DNA of 64,000 bases from Noviherbaspirillum sp. UKPF54 (lineage in GTDB: Bacteria > Pseudomonadota > Gammaproteobacteria > Burkholderiales > Burkholderiaceae_D). The DNA lies in the NCBI RefSeq assembly GCF_007874125.1, contig NZ_CP040128.1, positions 1,674,001-1,738,000 on the forward strand, written 5' to 3'. The notes under the pieces were generated by a model that had not been told where the DNA came from, did no database searches, and saw only the letters and a program-made list of their open reading frames with translations. The stretch's first letter is position 1, and each line of letters begins with the position of its first letter. Shown here in pieces: positions 1 through 9,500 of the stretch. The position numbers and the translations under genes are program-made.

Positions 1-1294
1 CCGGGTCGGGCGCCTGGAATTCCGCGGGCCGTCCGCCACGGCGGGTTACTATCGCCATCCCGCAGCCACGCGCGCCCTGTTGCGCGACGGCTGGCTCGAT
101 TCGGGCGACCTTGCGTACATGGCGCAAGGCGAGGTCTACGTCACCGGCCGCGTGAAGGATCTGCTCAAGCGCGGCGGACGCAACCTGTACCCGTACGACC
201 TGGAGGAGGCCATCGGCAAGCTGCCGGGCATCCGCAAGGGATGCGTTGCGGTGTTCGCCAGCCCCGACCCTGCCACCGGCAGCGAGCGCCTGGTGATCAT
301 AGCCGAGACCCGGGAACGGAACGAAGCCGCGCGCGCGCAGTTGCGCCACGCGCTTAACCAGACCGCGATCGACGTGATCGGCATGCCGGCGGACGACATC
401 GTTCTGGTGCCGCCGCATGCGGTGCTCAAGACTTCGAGCGGAAAGATCCGTCGTCTCGCGAGCCGGGAAGCCTATGAGCATGGCACGGCGGTGAAGCCTG
501 CCGCCATGCCGTGGCTGCAGGCCGCACGCCTGGCCGCAAGTGTCATGCTGGCCCGTGCCAGGGTCGGCGCGCGGCGCATTGCCGCATGGGCGTATGGCGT
601 CTACGCGTGGGCTATCCTTGCCGCGCTGGCGCTCCCTTGCGGCGGGATGGTCATCCTGCTGCAACAGCCGGCACTGGGACGGCGCGTCGCCCGCTGCGGC
701 GCACGTCTGCTATTCCGGCTTACAGGCACGCCGCTATCGGCCAAGGGCATCGATTGCTTGCCGCGCCAGCCCCATGTGCTCCTGGTTAATCACGCCAGCT
801 ATCTGGATGCCATCGCGCTGACCGCACTGTTGCCAGCCGTGCCTGGATATACCTATGCGGCAAAGCGCGAATTCGCGGAGCAGCCGGCGATGCGCAACCT
901 GCTGACCGGGTTGGGCGCTCTTTTTGTCGAACGCTTCGATGCCCGACGCGGCGCGAAAGATGTGGAACGGATGGCTGCCGCGTTGCAGCGCGGCGAGAAC
1001 ATCGTCGTCTTCCCTGAAGGAACGTTCAGCCGCGAGGCCGGGCTGATGCCCTTTCATTCAGGCGCATTCATTGCCGCCGCCAGGGCGGCGGCGCCGGTTG
1101 TCGTGTCAGGCCTGCGTGGCACACGTGCGGCCTTGCGTGCCGGAACGTGGCGGCCGCACCGTTTTCCCATCGAATTTGAAGTCGGTCAAGCATTTACCCC
1201 GTCCGGCCCCGACTGGAGTGCAACGGTGCAGCTGAGCATTGCAGCACGTGCGGCGATGTCCACGCTGTGCGGCGAGTTTGCTTCTCCCGCATAA
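1..1294 (+). CDS. Acyl-CoA synthetase / 1-acylglycerol-3-phosphate acyltransferase fusion (5' partial)
   Basis: The reading frame is open from base 2, so the start lies outside the window and 430 C-terminal residues are visible. The first part is the C-terminal lobe of an AMP-forming acyl/aryl-CoA synthetase: SGDLAY, the GRVKDLLKRGG hinge, and the late SSGKIRR motif with the catalytic lysine. A hydrophobic stretch (GVYAWAILAALALP) then leads into a PlsC-type acyltransferase domain with the NHASYLD (NHx4D) catalytic motif and the VFPEGTFS substrate-binding motif. This suggests one polypeptide that activates a fatty acid and transfers it to a lysophospholipid or similar acceptor at the membrane. 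The domains are clear; the true acyl acceptor is not. Confidence 0.85.
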   Translation, partial: RVGRLEFRGPSATAGYYRHPAATRALLRDGWLDSGDLAYMAQGEVYVTGRVKDLLKRGGRNLYPYDLEEAIGKLPGIRKGCVAVFASPDPATGSERLVIIAETRERNEAARAQLRHALNQTAIDVIGMPADDIVLVPPHAVLKTSSGKIRRLASREAYEHGTAVKPAAMPWLQAARLAASVMLARARVGARRIAAWAYGVYAWAILAALALPCGGMVILLQQPALGRRVARCGARLLFRLTGTPLSAKGIDCLPRQPHVLLVNHASYLDAIALTALLPAVPGYTYAAKREFAEQPAMRNLLTGLGALFVERFDARRGAKDVERMAAALQRGENIVVFPEGTFSREAGLMPFHSGAFIAAARAAAPVVVSGLRGTRAALRAGTWRPHRFPIEFEVGQAFTPSGPDWSATVQLSIAARAAMSTLCGEFASPA

Positions 1295-1583
1295 AATCAT
1301 TGCGATTCATGGCGATAAATAAATTTTCCTTGGTGGGGAGCACCTGTGTCGGTTTCATCGCCTATCCTCGAAAAGCGAGCCACGGGAGCGCGATGAATGC
1401 TTGCCTCGGCACTAAGAAGCAAACACCCCAAGTCACCGAGTTCAGGCGGGATTTCACTTCCGTCTCAGTGCGATGCAGAAGACACCATCATTCACAGACC
1501 CGTTTGAGCACGCGCAAGCCCTCCTCCTCCTCCGCTGCTAACGTGAATTGATTGCACCGAGCATTTTCCAAGGAGAAAACGCC

Positions 1584-1889
1584 ATGCAAACTTTTATTCT
1601 CTTGACTCGCCTTTCACCCGAGGCATTGAAATCCCCGTCGTCAATGGAAGATTTCGAAAAGCGGGCTGTCCGACACATCGAGCAGGAGTGCCCGGATGTC
1701 ACATGGCTGCAAAGCTATGCGCTGCTGGGGCCGTATGACTATCTGGATATATTCACGGCGCCGGACATGAATGCAGCCTTGAAGGTGTCGGCGATCATTC
1801 GCACTTTCGGTCGCGCGCATTCGGAAGTATGGGGCGCCACTGACTGGAGCGGCTTCAAGGCCATCCTTCATTCCCTGCCCTCGCAATGA
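1584..1889 (+). CDS. GYD-domain protein
   Basis: A 101-residue protein starting at ATG 1584, with an AAGGAGA ribosome site about 8 bases upstream. Sequence character (an N-terminal MQTFILLTRL strand, the central LGPYDYLDIFTAP segment and the closing WGATDWSGF) fits the GYD family of small ferredoxin-fold proteins, whose members have no settled biochemical role. Its stop codon overlaps the start of the next gene in an ATGATG context, so the two are probably translationally coupled. Family assignment is from residue pattern only. Confidence 0.7.
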   Translation: MQTFILLTRLSPEALKSPSSMEDFEKRAVRHIEQECPDVTWLQSYALLGPYDYLDIFTAPDMNAALKVSAIIRTFGRAHSEVWGATDWSGFKAILHSLPSQ

Positions 1890-2965
1890 TGTTCCATTGC
1901 GGCGACAACAGCATGCCTGCTGCGTCGCCGCCCTCCTTCGACGTCACTCTTGAATCCAAGGTGGCGTTCTTGCGGCAACCGACCAGTTTCCCGGAACCGG
2001 CGTACCGCGTGGAAGCCATTGAAACGCATATGTCATGGATTTTTCTGACGGATGGCTATGCGTACAAGCTGAAAAAACCTGTATGCCATGACTTGTTCGA
2101 CTTCCGCACCATCGACGCGAGACGCCATTATTGCGAGGAAGAGCTGCGCCTGAATCGTCGCCTGGCTCCCGATGTTTATATCGGCATCGTGGCACTGGTC
2201 ATCGAGGCACAGGGGCATTTGCAACTGTGCGGCGATGGTGCCGTCATTGACTGGCTGATCAAGATGCGCCGCCTACCGACGCAGCTCATGCTCGACTATG
2301 CGATCAGGAAGGGCACGGTCAGCGCGGAAGATATTCGCCGCGTCGCCGCCCGGCTTGCCGCCTTTTACCGGAACGGCATCATGATCACCATCGATCCGGC
2401 CGCGTACCGGAACAGGTTACTGCACGATATCGAGCGCAACCTGCGGGAATTGAGTCGCCCCGAATATCGGCTACCGGTCGAACGGGTGCATGAATTGTGT
2501 CGGTCGCAACGCGCGGTACTCGAGCACGGGAGAGAGTGGCTCGATGAACGGGTGCGGACGGGAAAGATCGTGGAAGGCCATGGCGATCTGCGGCCGGAAC
2601 ATATCTGCCTTGCGCCGGAGGTGGCCATTATCGACTGCCTCGAATTTTCGCGCGACTTGCGCATGGTCGATCCGGTGGACGAGCTGGGCTTTCTCGCGCT
2701 GGAATGCGAGCGGCTTGGCGCGGCAAAGTTTGGCATGCTCCTGCTGCACACCTACAGTGAAATTACCGGCGATTGGCCCGACGCGGCGCTCGTGCATTTC
2801 TACCAGGGCTTCCGCGCCGCCCTGCGCGCCAGGATCGCCATCCGGCATCTGGACGAGGAAAAATTCCGCTATTCAGCGGAATGGCGCCGGCGTGCCGCCG
2901 ACTACTTGCGGCTGGCGGAATCGCATCAGGCCTCCATCAATTCCACGATCGATCCGCCATCATGA
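1886..2965 (+). CDS. Aminoglycoside phosphotransferase-like kinase (COG2187-type N-terminal half)
   Basis: A 359-residue protein with the protein-kinase-like APH fold. It has a substrate/ATP lobe with GYAYKLKKPV (candidate nucleotide-binding lysine) and the catalytic HGDLRPEHI loop (Brenner motif, Asp as base), followed by IDCLEFSRDLR (magnesium ligand region). The sequence resembles the kinase-like half of COG2187 proteins, which often carry an extra P-loop domain at the C-terminus; that second domain is absent here. The start overlaps the GYD gene by four bases. An internal ATG at 1913 is an alternative start. The last 40 bases are overlapped on the other strand by the detached tail of the PRPP synthetase frame. 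The substrate is unknown. Confidence 0.75.
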   Translation: MMFHCGDNSMPAASPPSFDVTLESKVAFLRQPTSFPEPAYRVEAIETHMSWIFLTDGYAYKLKKPVCHDLFDFRTIDARRHYCEEELRLNRRLAPDVYIGIVALVIEAQGHLQLCGDGAVIDWLIKMRRLPTQLMLDYAIRKGTVSAEDIRRVAARLAAFYRNGIMITIDPAAYRNRLLHDIERNLRELSRPEYRLPVERVHELCRSQRAVLEHGREWLDERVRTGKIVEGHGDLRPEHICLAPEVAIIDCLEFSRDLRMVDPVDELGFLALECERLGAAKFGMLLLHTYSEITGDWPDAALVHFYQGFRAALRARIAIRHLDEEKFRYSAEWRRRAADYLRLAESHQASINSTIDPPS

Positions 2966-3078
2966 ATCCGCGCAATCGCTTGTGCAAACAGCCCGGTGCA
3001 GCTCAATATGCCGACTTTTGCTTGCGCCGCACTCCCCTCCAGCCTGAACGGCGAGACCGTGTCGGTCACCACGATACC
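2926..3078 (-). pseudogene. Detached C-terminal tail of the PRPP synthetase gene, behind an in-frame TAA
   Basis: Directly after the TAA at 3081-3079 the same frame stays open for 50 codons to a TGA at 2928-2926. It reads GIVVTDTVSPFRLEG..., then GLFAQAIARIHDGGSIVELM. This is the normal C-terminal end of ribose-phosphate pyrophosphokinases: the VVVTDT strand and the final helix ending in GGSI. The piece has no start codon or ribosome site of its own, so it is only translated if the stop is read through or if the stop is a sequencing error. It overlaps the 3' end of the convergent kinase-like gene. Confidence 0.85.
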
Positions 3079-3948
3079 TTACAACGCGCTATCGGCCAGC
3101 ACCGTGGGCGCATCGCCCATGAACAAACCATGCGTGGCCGCGGCAAACACCCTCTGCGCCCCCCGGTCGCGGCAGGCGCGCGCGGCCCGAACAAGGGTGG
3201 TGCCGCTGCTGATCAAGTCGTCGATGATGATCGCGTCCTTATCCTTGATGTCACCGATCAGCATGTCGCCGCTGACCACGCCGCCGCTACGGTATTTTTC
3301 AGCGAAGGCCGCGCCCACCGGCTTGCCGAGCGTTCGCGCCAGACGTTGCCTGAACTGCTCGGCCCGCTTGATGCCGCCCGCATCCGGCGACACCACGACC
3401 ACCTCGCTCTCCAGCAGCAAGGGCGTGAAATGGGAGACAAACAACTGGTTGGCTTCCAGGTTCTCGGCGCCGCAACGGAAGGCGTTCTGGAAGGCGGCCA
3501 GATTATGCACATCGACGGTCACCACCGCATCCGTGCCCACCGCTTCGAACAGCGCAGCCACATAACGCGTGGTGACCGGATCGCGCGGCTTGCTTTTCCG
3601 GTCCTTGCGCGCATAAGCCAGATATGGCACGACCGCCGTCACGCGCGCGGCGGCGGCATCCTTCAAGGCGCCGATGAAAAACAGCAAGCGGCACAACTTG
3701 TCATTGCCGCTTTGCTCCCGATCCGCAAAGAGGGATTGCAGTATGAATACATCCCGGCCACGCACGTTCACCAGCGGCCGCGTCTTGTGCTCGCCATCTT
3801 CGAACTCCCTTTCCTCATGCGGACTCAAGCCAATGCCCAGTTGTTGCGCGACCTGCTCGGCAAATATCCGGCTTCTGCCGAGTGCAAACAGCATCAACGG
3901 CTGGTCTATCCTGGAAGAGTGAAGCGATACCGGTTCCGTCATTGTCAT
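3079..3948 (-). CDS. prs: Ribose-phosphate pyrophosphokinase (PRPP synthetase), prematurely terminated
   Basis: This enzyme makes 5-phosphoribosyl-1-diphosphate from ribose 5-phosphate and ATP. Conserved elements are visible: the ATP-side REFEDGEHK segment (residues 47-55), the RKDRK flexible-loop region near 114, DVHN (146-149), [10 protein letters not shown] (187-196) and the PRPP loop DDLISSGTT (243-251). The protein stops at residue 289 after DSAL, whereas the family normally continues for about 50 residues; that tail is present in frame beyond the TAA. The first ATG is 10 bases from the divergent DHH gene. A second ATG at 3942 sits better behind an AGGGG, and a start at MLFALG (3894) is also possible. 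The main cellular prs is probably elsewhere. Confidence 0.85.
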   Translation of the reverse strand: MTMTEPVSLHSSRIDQPLMLFALGRSRIFAEQVAQQLGIGLSPHEEREFEDGEHKTRPLVNVRGRDVFILQSLFADREQSGNDKLCRLLFFIGALKDAAAARVTAVVPYLAYARKDRKSKPRDPVTTRYVAALFEAVGTDAVVTVDVHNLAAFQNAFRCGAENLEANQLFVSHFTPLLLESEVVVVSPDAGGIKRAEQFRQRLARTLGKPVGAAFAEKYRSGGVVSGDMLIGDIKDKDAIIIDDLISSGTTLVRAARACRDRGAQRVFAAATHGLFMGDAPTVLADSAL

Positions 3949-3958
3949 CCCCTGTCAC

Positions 3959-4918
3959 ATGGCTCACTTTGACGTATTCAATGGCGATGCAGACGGCCTT
4001 TGCGCGCTGCATCAGCTACGCCTTGCCACTCCGTGCGACGCGACGCTGGTCACCGGGGTCAAGCGCGACATTGCCTTGCTTGAACGTGTTGACGCGCGAG
4101 CAGGAGATTCGGTAACGGCGCTCGATGTATCGATCGACGTCAATCGCACAGCACTGCTTGCGCTGCTGGAACGCGGCGTTTCGGTGCAATATTTCGATCA
4201 TCACGGCTCCGGCGAAGTTCCGGCTCATCCGGGATTGCAGGCAGTCATCGATACCACGCCGGACGTTTGCACGGGCAGCATCGTCGATCGCTTCCTGGGT
4301 GGCCAGTATCGTGTCTGGGCGGTTGTTGCTTCCTTCGGCGACAACCTGGCTCATGCGGCGAAAGAACTGGCGACATCGTTGCCGCTGGAGGCGACGCAAA
4401 TCAGCGGATTGCAGGAACTGGGCGAATGCCTGAACTACAACGCCTATGGCGACAGCGAGGCCGATCTCGTGATCGCTCCTGCCACACTGTATACGCTCCT
4501 GCATCGCCATGCCGACCCATTTACGTTCATCGAAACGGAACCGGTGTTTCAGACCTTGCGCAAAGCGCGCAGGCATGACTTGGAACTGGCGCTGCGAATC
4601 CGCCCCTATGCGTCCTTGCCTGAAGGAGACATCGTGATCCTGCCCGACACGGCCTGGAGCCGGCGCGTACGCGGCGCCTATGGCAATTCCCTAGCCGCGC
4701 GTTGCCCGCACCATGCGCATGCCATTCTCACCTCGAATCTGCGCGGCGGCTACACCGTCAGCGTCCGGGCGCCACTCGCGATCATGCACGGCGCGGATCG
4801 TCTCTGCCGCTTGTTTCCCGAAGGCGGCGGCCGGCCCGCTGCAGGAGGCATCAATCATCTTCCGCAGGGCCAGTTAACGGAGTTCATCCACGCCTTTGGG
4901 CGGGCATGGCACAGTTGA
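3959..4918 (+). CDS. DHH-family phosphoesterase
   Basis: A 319-residue DHH superfamily protein. Metal-binding signatures are present: the NGDADG motif (residues 8-13), ALDVS near 54-58, and the DHH triad at 80-82 followed by GSG. Members hydrolyse phosphodiester or phosphoanhydride bonds in oligonucleotides, cyclic dinucleotides or polyphosphate with manganese or similar metals. The C-terminal half carries a glycine-rich stretch (GGGRPAAGGI) typical of the DHHA1-like substrate domain. It is divergent from the PRPP synthetase gene with only 10 bases between the first possible starts. The substrate cannot be deduced. Confidence 0.85.
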   Translation: MAHFDVFNGDADGLCALHQLRLATPCDATLVTGVKRDIALLERVDARAGDSVTALDVSIDVNRTALLALLERGVSVQYFDHHGSGEVPAHPGLQAVIDTTPDVCTGSIVDRFLGGQYRVWAVVASFGDNLAHAAKELATSLPLEATQISGLQELGECLNYNAYGDSEADLVIAPATLYTLLHRHADPFTFIETEPVFQTLRKARRHDLELALRIRPYASLPEGDIVILPDTAWSRRVRGAYGNSLAARCPHHAHAILTSNLRGGYTVSVRAPLAIMHGADRLCRLFPEGGGRPAAGGINHLPQGQLTEFIHAFGRAWHS

Positions 4919-5059
4919 CGCGGCGTTGGCCTGCCTCAGTCATCCAGATGGCTCTTTCCCCTCCTGCGCAACGCCGCTGCGTTCAGCGGTTGACGTAGCG
5001 ACGCAACCTGAAGCGCGACCTCTTCGACAGTGCTTTCATTTTCATGGCTCTATGCGCGG

Positions 5060-5065
5060 TATAAT
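5060..5065 (+). promoter_or_regulatory. Candidate sigma-70 -10 box
   Basis: A perfect TATAAT hexamer lies 28 bases upstream of the ATG at 5094, which would give a short leader of about 20 bases. No good -35 hexamer is visible at 16-18 bases upstream, so promoter strength is uncertain. Confidence 0.4.
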
Positions 5066-5093
5066 CTGCTGCTGCACCGCACCTCCCATTGTC

Positions 5094-5567
5094 ATGTCAG
5101 ACCACGATTCCGATCCCAGCATTCACGAAGACCGCCTTTGGAAAGACGACGGCTGGACCGCGCGTGTCATCAAGAACGAAGACGATGAAGGCTGGGCGGT
5201 CGCCATGTTCAAGGACGGCGAGTCGGAACCGGCGCTTGTCGGACCGTGGACGATGGGACGTGACAAGAAAAATCCCAAGCCGCTCGACGCCAATGCCTTC
5301 TCCACACTGGTCAAGACGGCGTCTGAAGTATTGCGGCGGCACGAACAACAACGACACGCAGCACTTAACAAGAGCGTGAGCATCACGCACGATGACGCGA
5401 CCGTTACGGTCACACTCACCATCGTACCGGATGACGATGATCCGCACGGCCTGCTCAAAGCGATCGATGAATATGGCAGCGAGTTCGCCTGCAAGCGGGT
5501 GGATCCTAATTTCAGCCTGACACGGGCAAGTGCAAACGCATGGGCTGACAACGGCTTTGGCCGTTGA
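5094..5567 (+). CDS. Conserved-looking hypothetical protein
   Basis: A 157-residue soluble, acidic protein, rich in D and E at the N-terminus (DDGWTARVIKNEDDEGWAV). There is no signal peptide or membrane segment. The start is placed at ATG 5094, behind a perfect TATAAT; the frame remains open upstream to 4896, but that part reads like non-coding sequence. Alternating hydrophobic patterns such as VTVTLTIVPDD suggest a small beta-rich fold. No family is recognised. Confidence 0.65.
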   Translation: MSDHDSDPSIHEDRLWKDDGWTARVIKNEDDEGWAVAMFKDGESEPALVGPWTMGRDKKNPKPLDANAFSTLVKTASEVLRRHEQQRHAALNKSVSITHDDATVTVTLTIVPDDDDPHGLLKAIDEYGSEFACKRVDPNFSLTRASANAWADNGFGR

Positions 5568-5609
5568 CTAAATCGGTAGCCGAGGCTCTCCGTTGGAGCG
5601 GTGCACGGC

Positions 5610-6380
5610 CTACTGGGACGGCAATCGACGGTTGATCATAATATTTTGCGCAGCCAGGCTGACCACCAAGGGATGCAACAATTTCAACTGGCGCATTCGC
5701 CGGCGTAACGTTGAATCATCCGCCTGCAACGCCTTTCCCTTGCAGGCGAAGATGATTTTGTTTAGCGAATCCAACGTGTCGATGACGACTGTCTCTCCAT
5801 CAAACGCCAGGCGCATGCGTTCAACGTAAATTTCAGTGTCTGGGGCAGCGGCAAGCAGATTGACGACCATGATTCCGTCTTGTGCCAATGAATCGTGGCA
5901 AGCGTCATAAAACTGTTGGCTGCACAATTGCGGCGGTTGACCGCTTTTGTCAAAGCCATCGACCAGTAGTACGTCGAACCAGGCGTCAGCCTCCCGTACG
6001 AATTCAGCACCGTCGATGCAGCGCACGCTGAGGCGTTCATCATCGTCAGGAATATGAAAAGCACGCCGCAATCCAATTACCTGCGGGTCAATCTCCGCCA
6101 CTTCGATAGTCGTCTTCTGCAGAAAGCGGTAGCAAAACTTGGGCAGCGAACCGCCCCCCAATCCAATCATTCCGATTCTTTTCGGCTCAGGATTAAACAG
6201 GAGAAATCCCATCATTGCCTGGGTATATTCGAGCACTAAGTCGTCCGGATTATCGATGCGCATTTCGCTCTGCAATGTATTGACATCAAAATGCAGCGAT
6301 AACGTATCCCGGTTCTTGAAGATCGCTGGCTTTCCTGCGTTAGATAACATGTCCAGTTGCGAGGAATCTTCTGTCTGCAT
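5610..6380 (-). CDS. Spermidine synthase-like methyltransferase-fold protein
   Basis: A 256-residue protein of the spermidine synthase/polyamine aminopropyltransferase fold. It has the GLGGGSLPKF nucleotide-binding glycine loop, an EVAEIDPQV acidic strand end, and DVLLVDGFD where the aminopropyltransferases carry their catalytic acid region. Many such short homologues lack proven polyamine activity and occur as orphan genes. The start is ATG 6380; the frame extends upstream to a TTG at 6479, but no ribosome site is seen there and the extra residues look non-homologous. Confidence 0.75.
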   Translation of the reverse strand: MQTEDSSQLDMLSNAGKPAIFKNRDTLSLHFDVNTLQSEMRIDNPDDLVLEYTQAMMGFLLFNPEPKRIGMIGLGGGSLPKFCYRFLQKTTIEVAEIDPQVIGLRRAFHIPDDDERLSVRCIDGAEFVREADAWFDVLLVDGFDKSGQPPQLCSQQFYDACHDSLAQDGIMVVNLLAAAPDTEIYVERMRLAFDGETVVIDTLDSLNKIIFACKGKALQADDSTLRRRMRQLKLLHPLVVSLAAQNIMINRRLPSQ

Positions 6381-6523
6381 GGCGGCGAGATAAGTGGAAA
6401 ACGTTGGCGAGGAATAAGGAACCAGTATTAAAGCGCGAAAACGGACAAGGCTAACTGAATCACCACCTTGAATCGGCAACCATTTTCACTACCATAAGGG
6501 CTGCTGCCCGCCCCTTCGGGATT

Positions 6524-9500
6524 TTACAAATGCACAATGGATACGTTTTGGCCAAAAACAGCTCGCACTGGCTCTACCAGGTGTTCATGGTGGGTCAGGT
6601 AAATCACCTGCGTTTTTTCTGACAACGCCGCCAGCGCTTCGAAGCCGGCGGTCGAGCGGCCGTCATCGTAGTTAATGAACAGGTCGTCCGCTATAAACGG
6701 CAGGGGCGACGCTTTCTCCAGGTGCATTTCCAGCGCAGCCAGACGCAGTGCCAGATACAGTTGGTCTCTTGTTCCGTCACTCATGCCGGCAATTCCGACC
6801 AGTTTGCCGTCCGCGCGCTGACCATGTAGTGTCATCGGTTGTGCGTCAAAATCCACGACCAGCCTGTGGAACGTCCCTTGCGTGAGTTGCGCGAAGATTG
6901 CGCTTGCGCGGCCCAGCATTGGCCCCTGCTTCTCCTGACGGTAGCGGTCAATGGACCAGCGAAGGAGTTTTGCCGCCGTAAAGACTTTGACATATCGTTC
7001 CGCCGCATCCGCCATCTGCGCGATCGCTTCCTGCCGCTGTGCTTCGGCCATGGCGGCAGCGCCGGAGCCGCCGATGGATTCGAGCGCGCTGTTGGCCTTT
7101 TCCTTTTCGGCGGAAAGCATTGACTGGCGTTGAACCGCTTCGCCAAGCTCGGCGGTAGTGTGTTCCAGCTCGGCCGTGACCTGCGCCAAGTCCATGCCAT
7201 CGATCTCTTGTTCAAGCTGTTCGCGGGTGAGCCCATCTCCACCGTCGACAAGCTGTGCCTTCGCTTTGGACAGCTCGAGCATGCACTGGCGCCACGCGTC
7301 AGCACGTGAAATCGCCTCAGAAAGCAGAGATCGGGAATTAACGCCAGCCCGCTCCATCAGAGGTTTTAAACTGGCGCTGGCCGTTTCGATGGATTCCTGC
7401 GCGCTTTTCGCTTGTTCTTTTGCGAGCCGGATCATCTCATTTAACCGTGTCGCTTCTGTACGCGTTTCCTTCGCACGCGTCAGCCGTTTCACAAGTTCCC
7501 GGGCAATCCGTTCTGGCGCCATGCCATTGAATTCGGTCCCAAAATGACGGGCAAGGCGCTGCGCTTCCTCGGCGAATTTCTCCAGGTCGGCCTTCATTGC
7601 GCCGATGCGCTCCACCCGAATCTGTCGCACCTTACCCAGCAATTCATCAAGCGATGCGAAGAGTTCCAGCGCCCCGCCAACGGCGCCAGTCGCGCTCTCC
7701 TGTGGCAGCCCCGCCTTCACTAGTGCTGCGGACCATTCTTCCTTCCAGCTATTCAAGGCAGTTCGTGCATCGACGGCGGTCTGCACCAGGGAATGCGCCT
7801 GTGCCTTTGCAGCCTTCAATTGCCCCTCCAACGTTTCGCGACGCACCCTGCTGCTATCGGCGGCCTGAATATGGAGTTCCGCTTGCACGCATAGAGTGGT
7901 GAGCTTGTCCGTTTCCTCGATGTGCAGTTCCACGTCGCGCAATGCCGCCGCCAGCGCCAGCCGGTGTTCCTCCACCTGACGCGTTAACGCATCAACGCTA
8001 TCCTTTGCGTCCTGGTATTCCCCAGCGACCGTGATTGTTTTATCCCGTTTTGCGATCCATTCAGCGATATTTTCCAGCTTCATGCCGTGCAAGCCGAACG
8101 AAGCCGCCATCTCTGTCCAAATCTTGTCGAATTGACTCAGCTGTTCCTTAAGCTCGGAAAACTGGCCATCGAGTATCGATTGCTGATGTATTGCCTGCTG
8201 AAGCTGGTGCTGATGACTCTGCAACTGCGCCGCCGCTTCGACGTTTTCAAACCGCTTGTCCGCCAGTTCGTCTGCGCGATGGAGATGTACTTCGAATCCT
8301 TCCGCGCCTTGCTGGACGCTGATTGCCCCGGTCTTGATCGCGAGCCAGGATTCGTCGCGTTCCTGGCGCGCCTGCGACACCGCTTCCTTCGGCGTCGGTT
8401 GATGCAATTCCGTGAGCTGGGAGATTTTCAGCTTCAGGGTCGAGACTACCCCGGCCTGATCCTGCATGCGTGCTTCCAGCGCTTTCTTGTCATTAAGCAG
8501 AATAAGCCGGTCTTGAGTCACCTGCAAAAGTTCTTCTTGCCCGGGCAATTGCATCGCTGCCAACTCGGGAATGGGCTTGCTCCATCTTCCGAGTGCCAGC
8601 TCCGCATTGGCCAGCGCAGTTCTGGCCTTTGATAGCTGACTTTGCTGCTTTTGCATGGCGACTTCCGTGTTGCCAAGGGCGCGGGCGGCGGCGACGGCGG
8701 CGCGCAGCGTTGGACGAACATCACCGGTTTTCATCTCTGCCAGCTCCTGCGACAGTTGCTGGATTTCCGAAGACTTGGCTTGCTCAGCCTGTTCCGCTGC
8801 CCGCAATGCCTGGGTCAATCCGCTATGCGCCTGAGACAGGCGCGACAGTTCTCGCCGCACTAGCAGGGACGGCAGGCGCGCGGCGATGTCGTCCTCCGAT
8901 CCGAACTCCCATCCCAGCTGGGCGCACGCCCGACGCATGTCGGCCAGCAGTGCATCGACCTCCCCTTGCCGCTTGCTGATATCGCGCTCGTATGCCCCAA
9001 AGCGCATCCGGCATTCCTCGAGCATCATAATGTCGGACGCGACTTCCAGGACAGCCTCGTCGATCTGAATACGCGCCAGCTCTTCCTGTGCCTTTTCGAC
9101 TTCGCTGCTGCGCAGTTCCAGTAACTGTCTTGCGGTGGCTAGGTCCCGCTCCACTGTCGACAAGGTGGTTGCAGCGTCAGCAGGCAGATCCGCCACCGAG
9201 GCCAGCTCGTCGAGCTGCCGCTCGATGTCCCGAACGGTATGCAGGAACGGCGCGATGCGCCGAATGCGTTCCAGCCGGCTGCGCTTGATCTCAAGCTGCC
9301 GCAATAAATTGCTCACGCCGCCGAGTTCGTCGATCACGGATTGCAAGCGGGTATTGGCCTCCGCCCATACCTTGGTTCGGACCGTCGTTTCTTTCAGCGC
9401 CGTGCCCGCCTTTTCATACAAATCCGCCGCACGGTAATACGCCCGGTCGGCGGCCTTCCTGGGGGCCCATAACTTGTCGGCTTCCGCCAGGAGCGCATCC

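Noticed and set aside
4896..5093. N-terminal extension of the 5094 hypothetical protein
   Set aside because: The extension overlaps the DHH gene end, contains a TATAAT promoter element and a cysteine-rich run unlike the rest.
6381..6479. N-terminal extension of the spermidine synthase-like protein from TTG 6479
   Set aside because: No ribosome site and no similarity to the fold; the ATG at 6380 gives the expected start.
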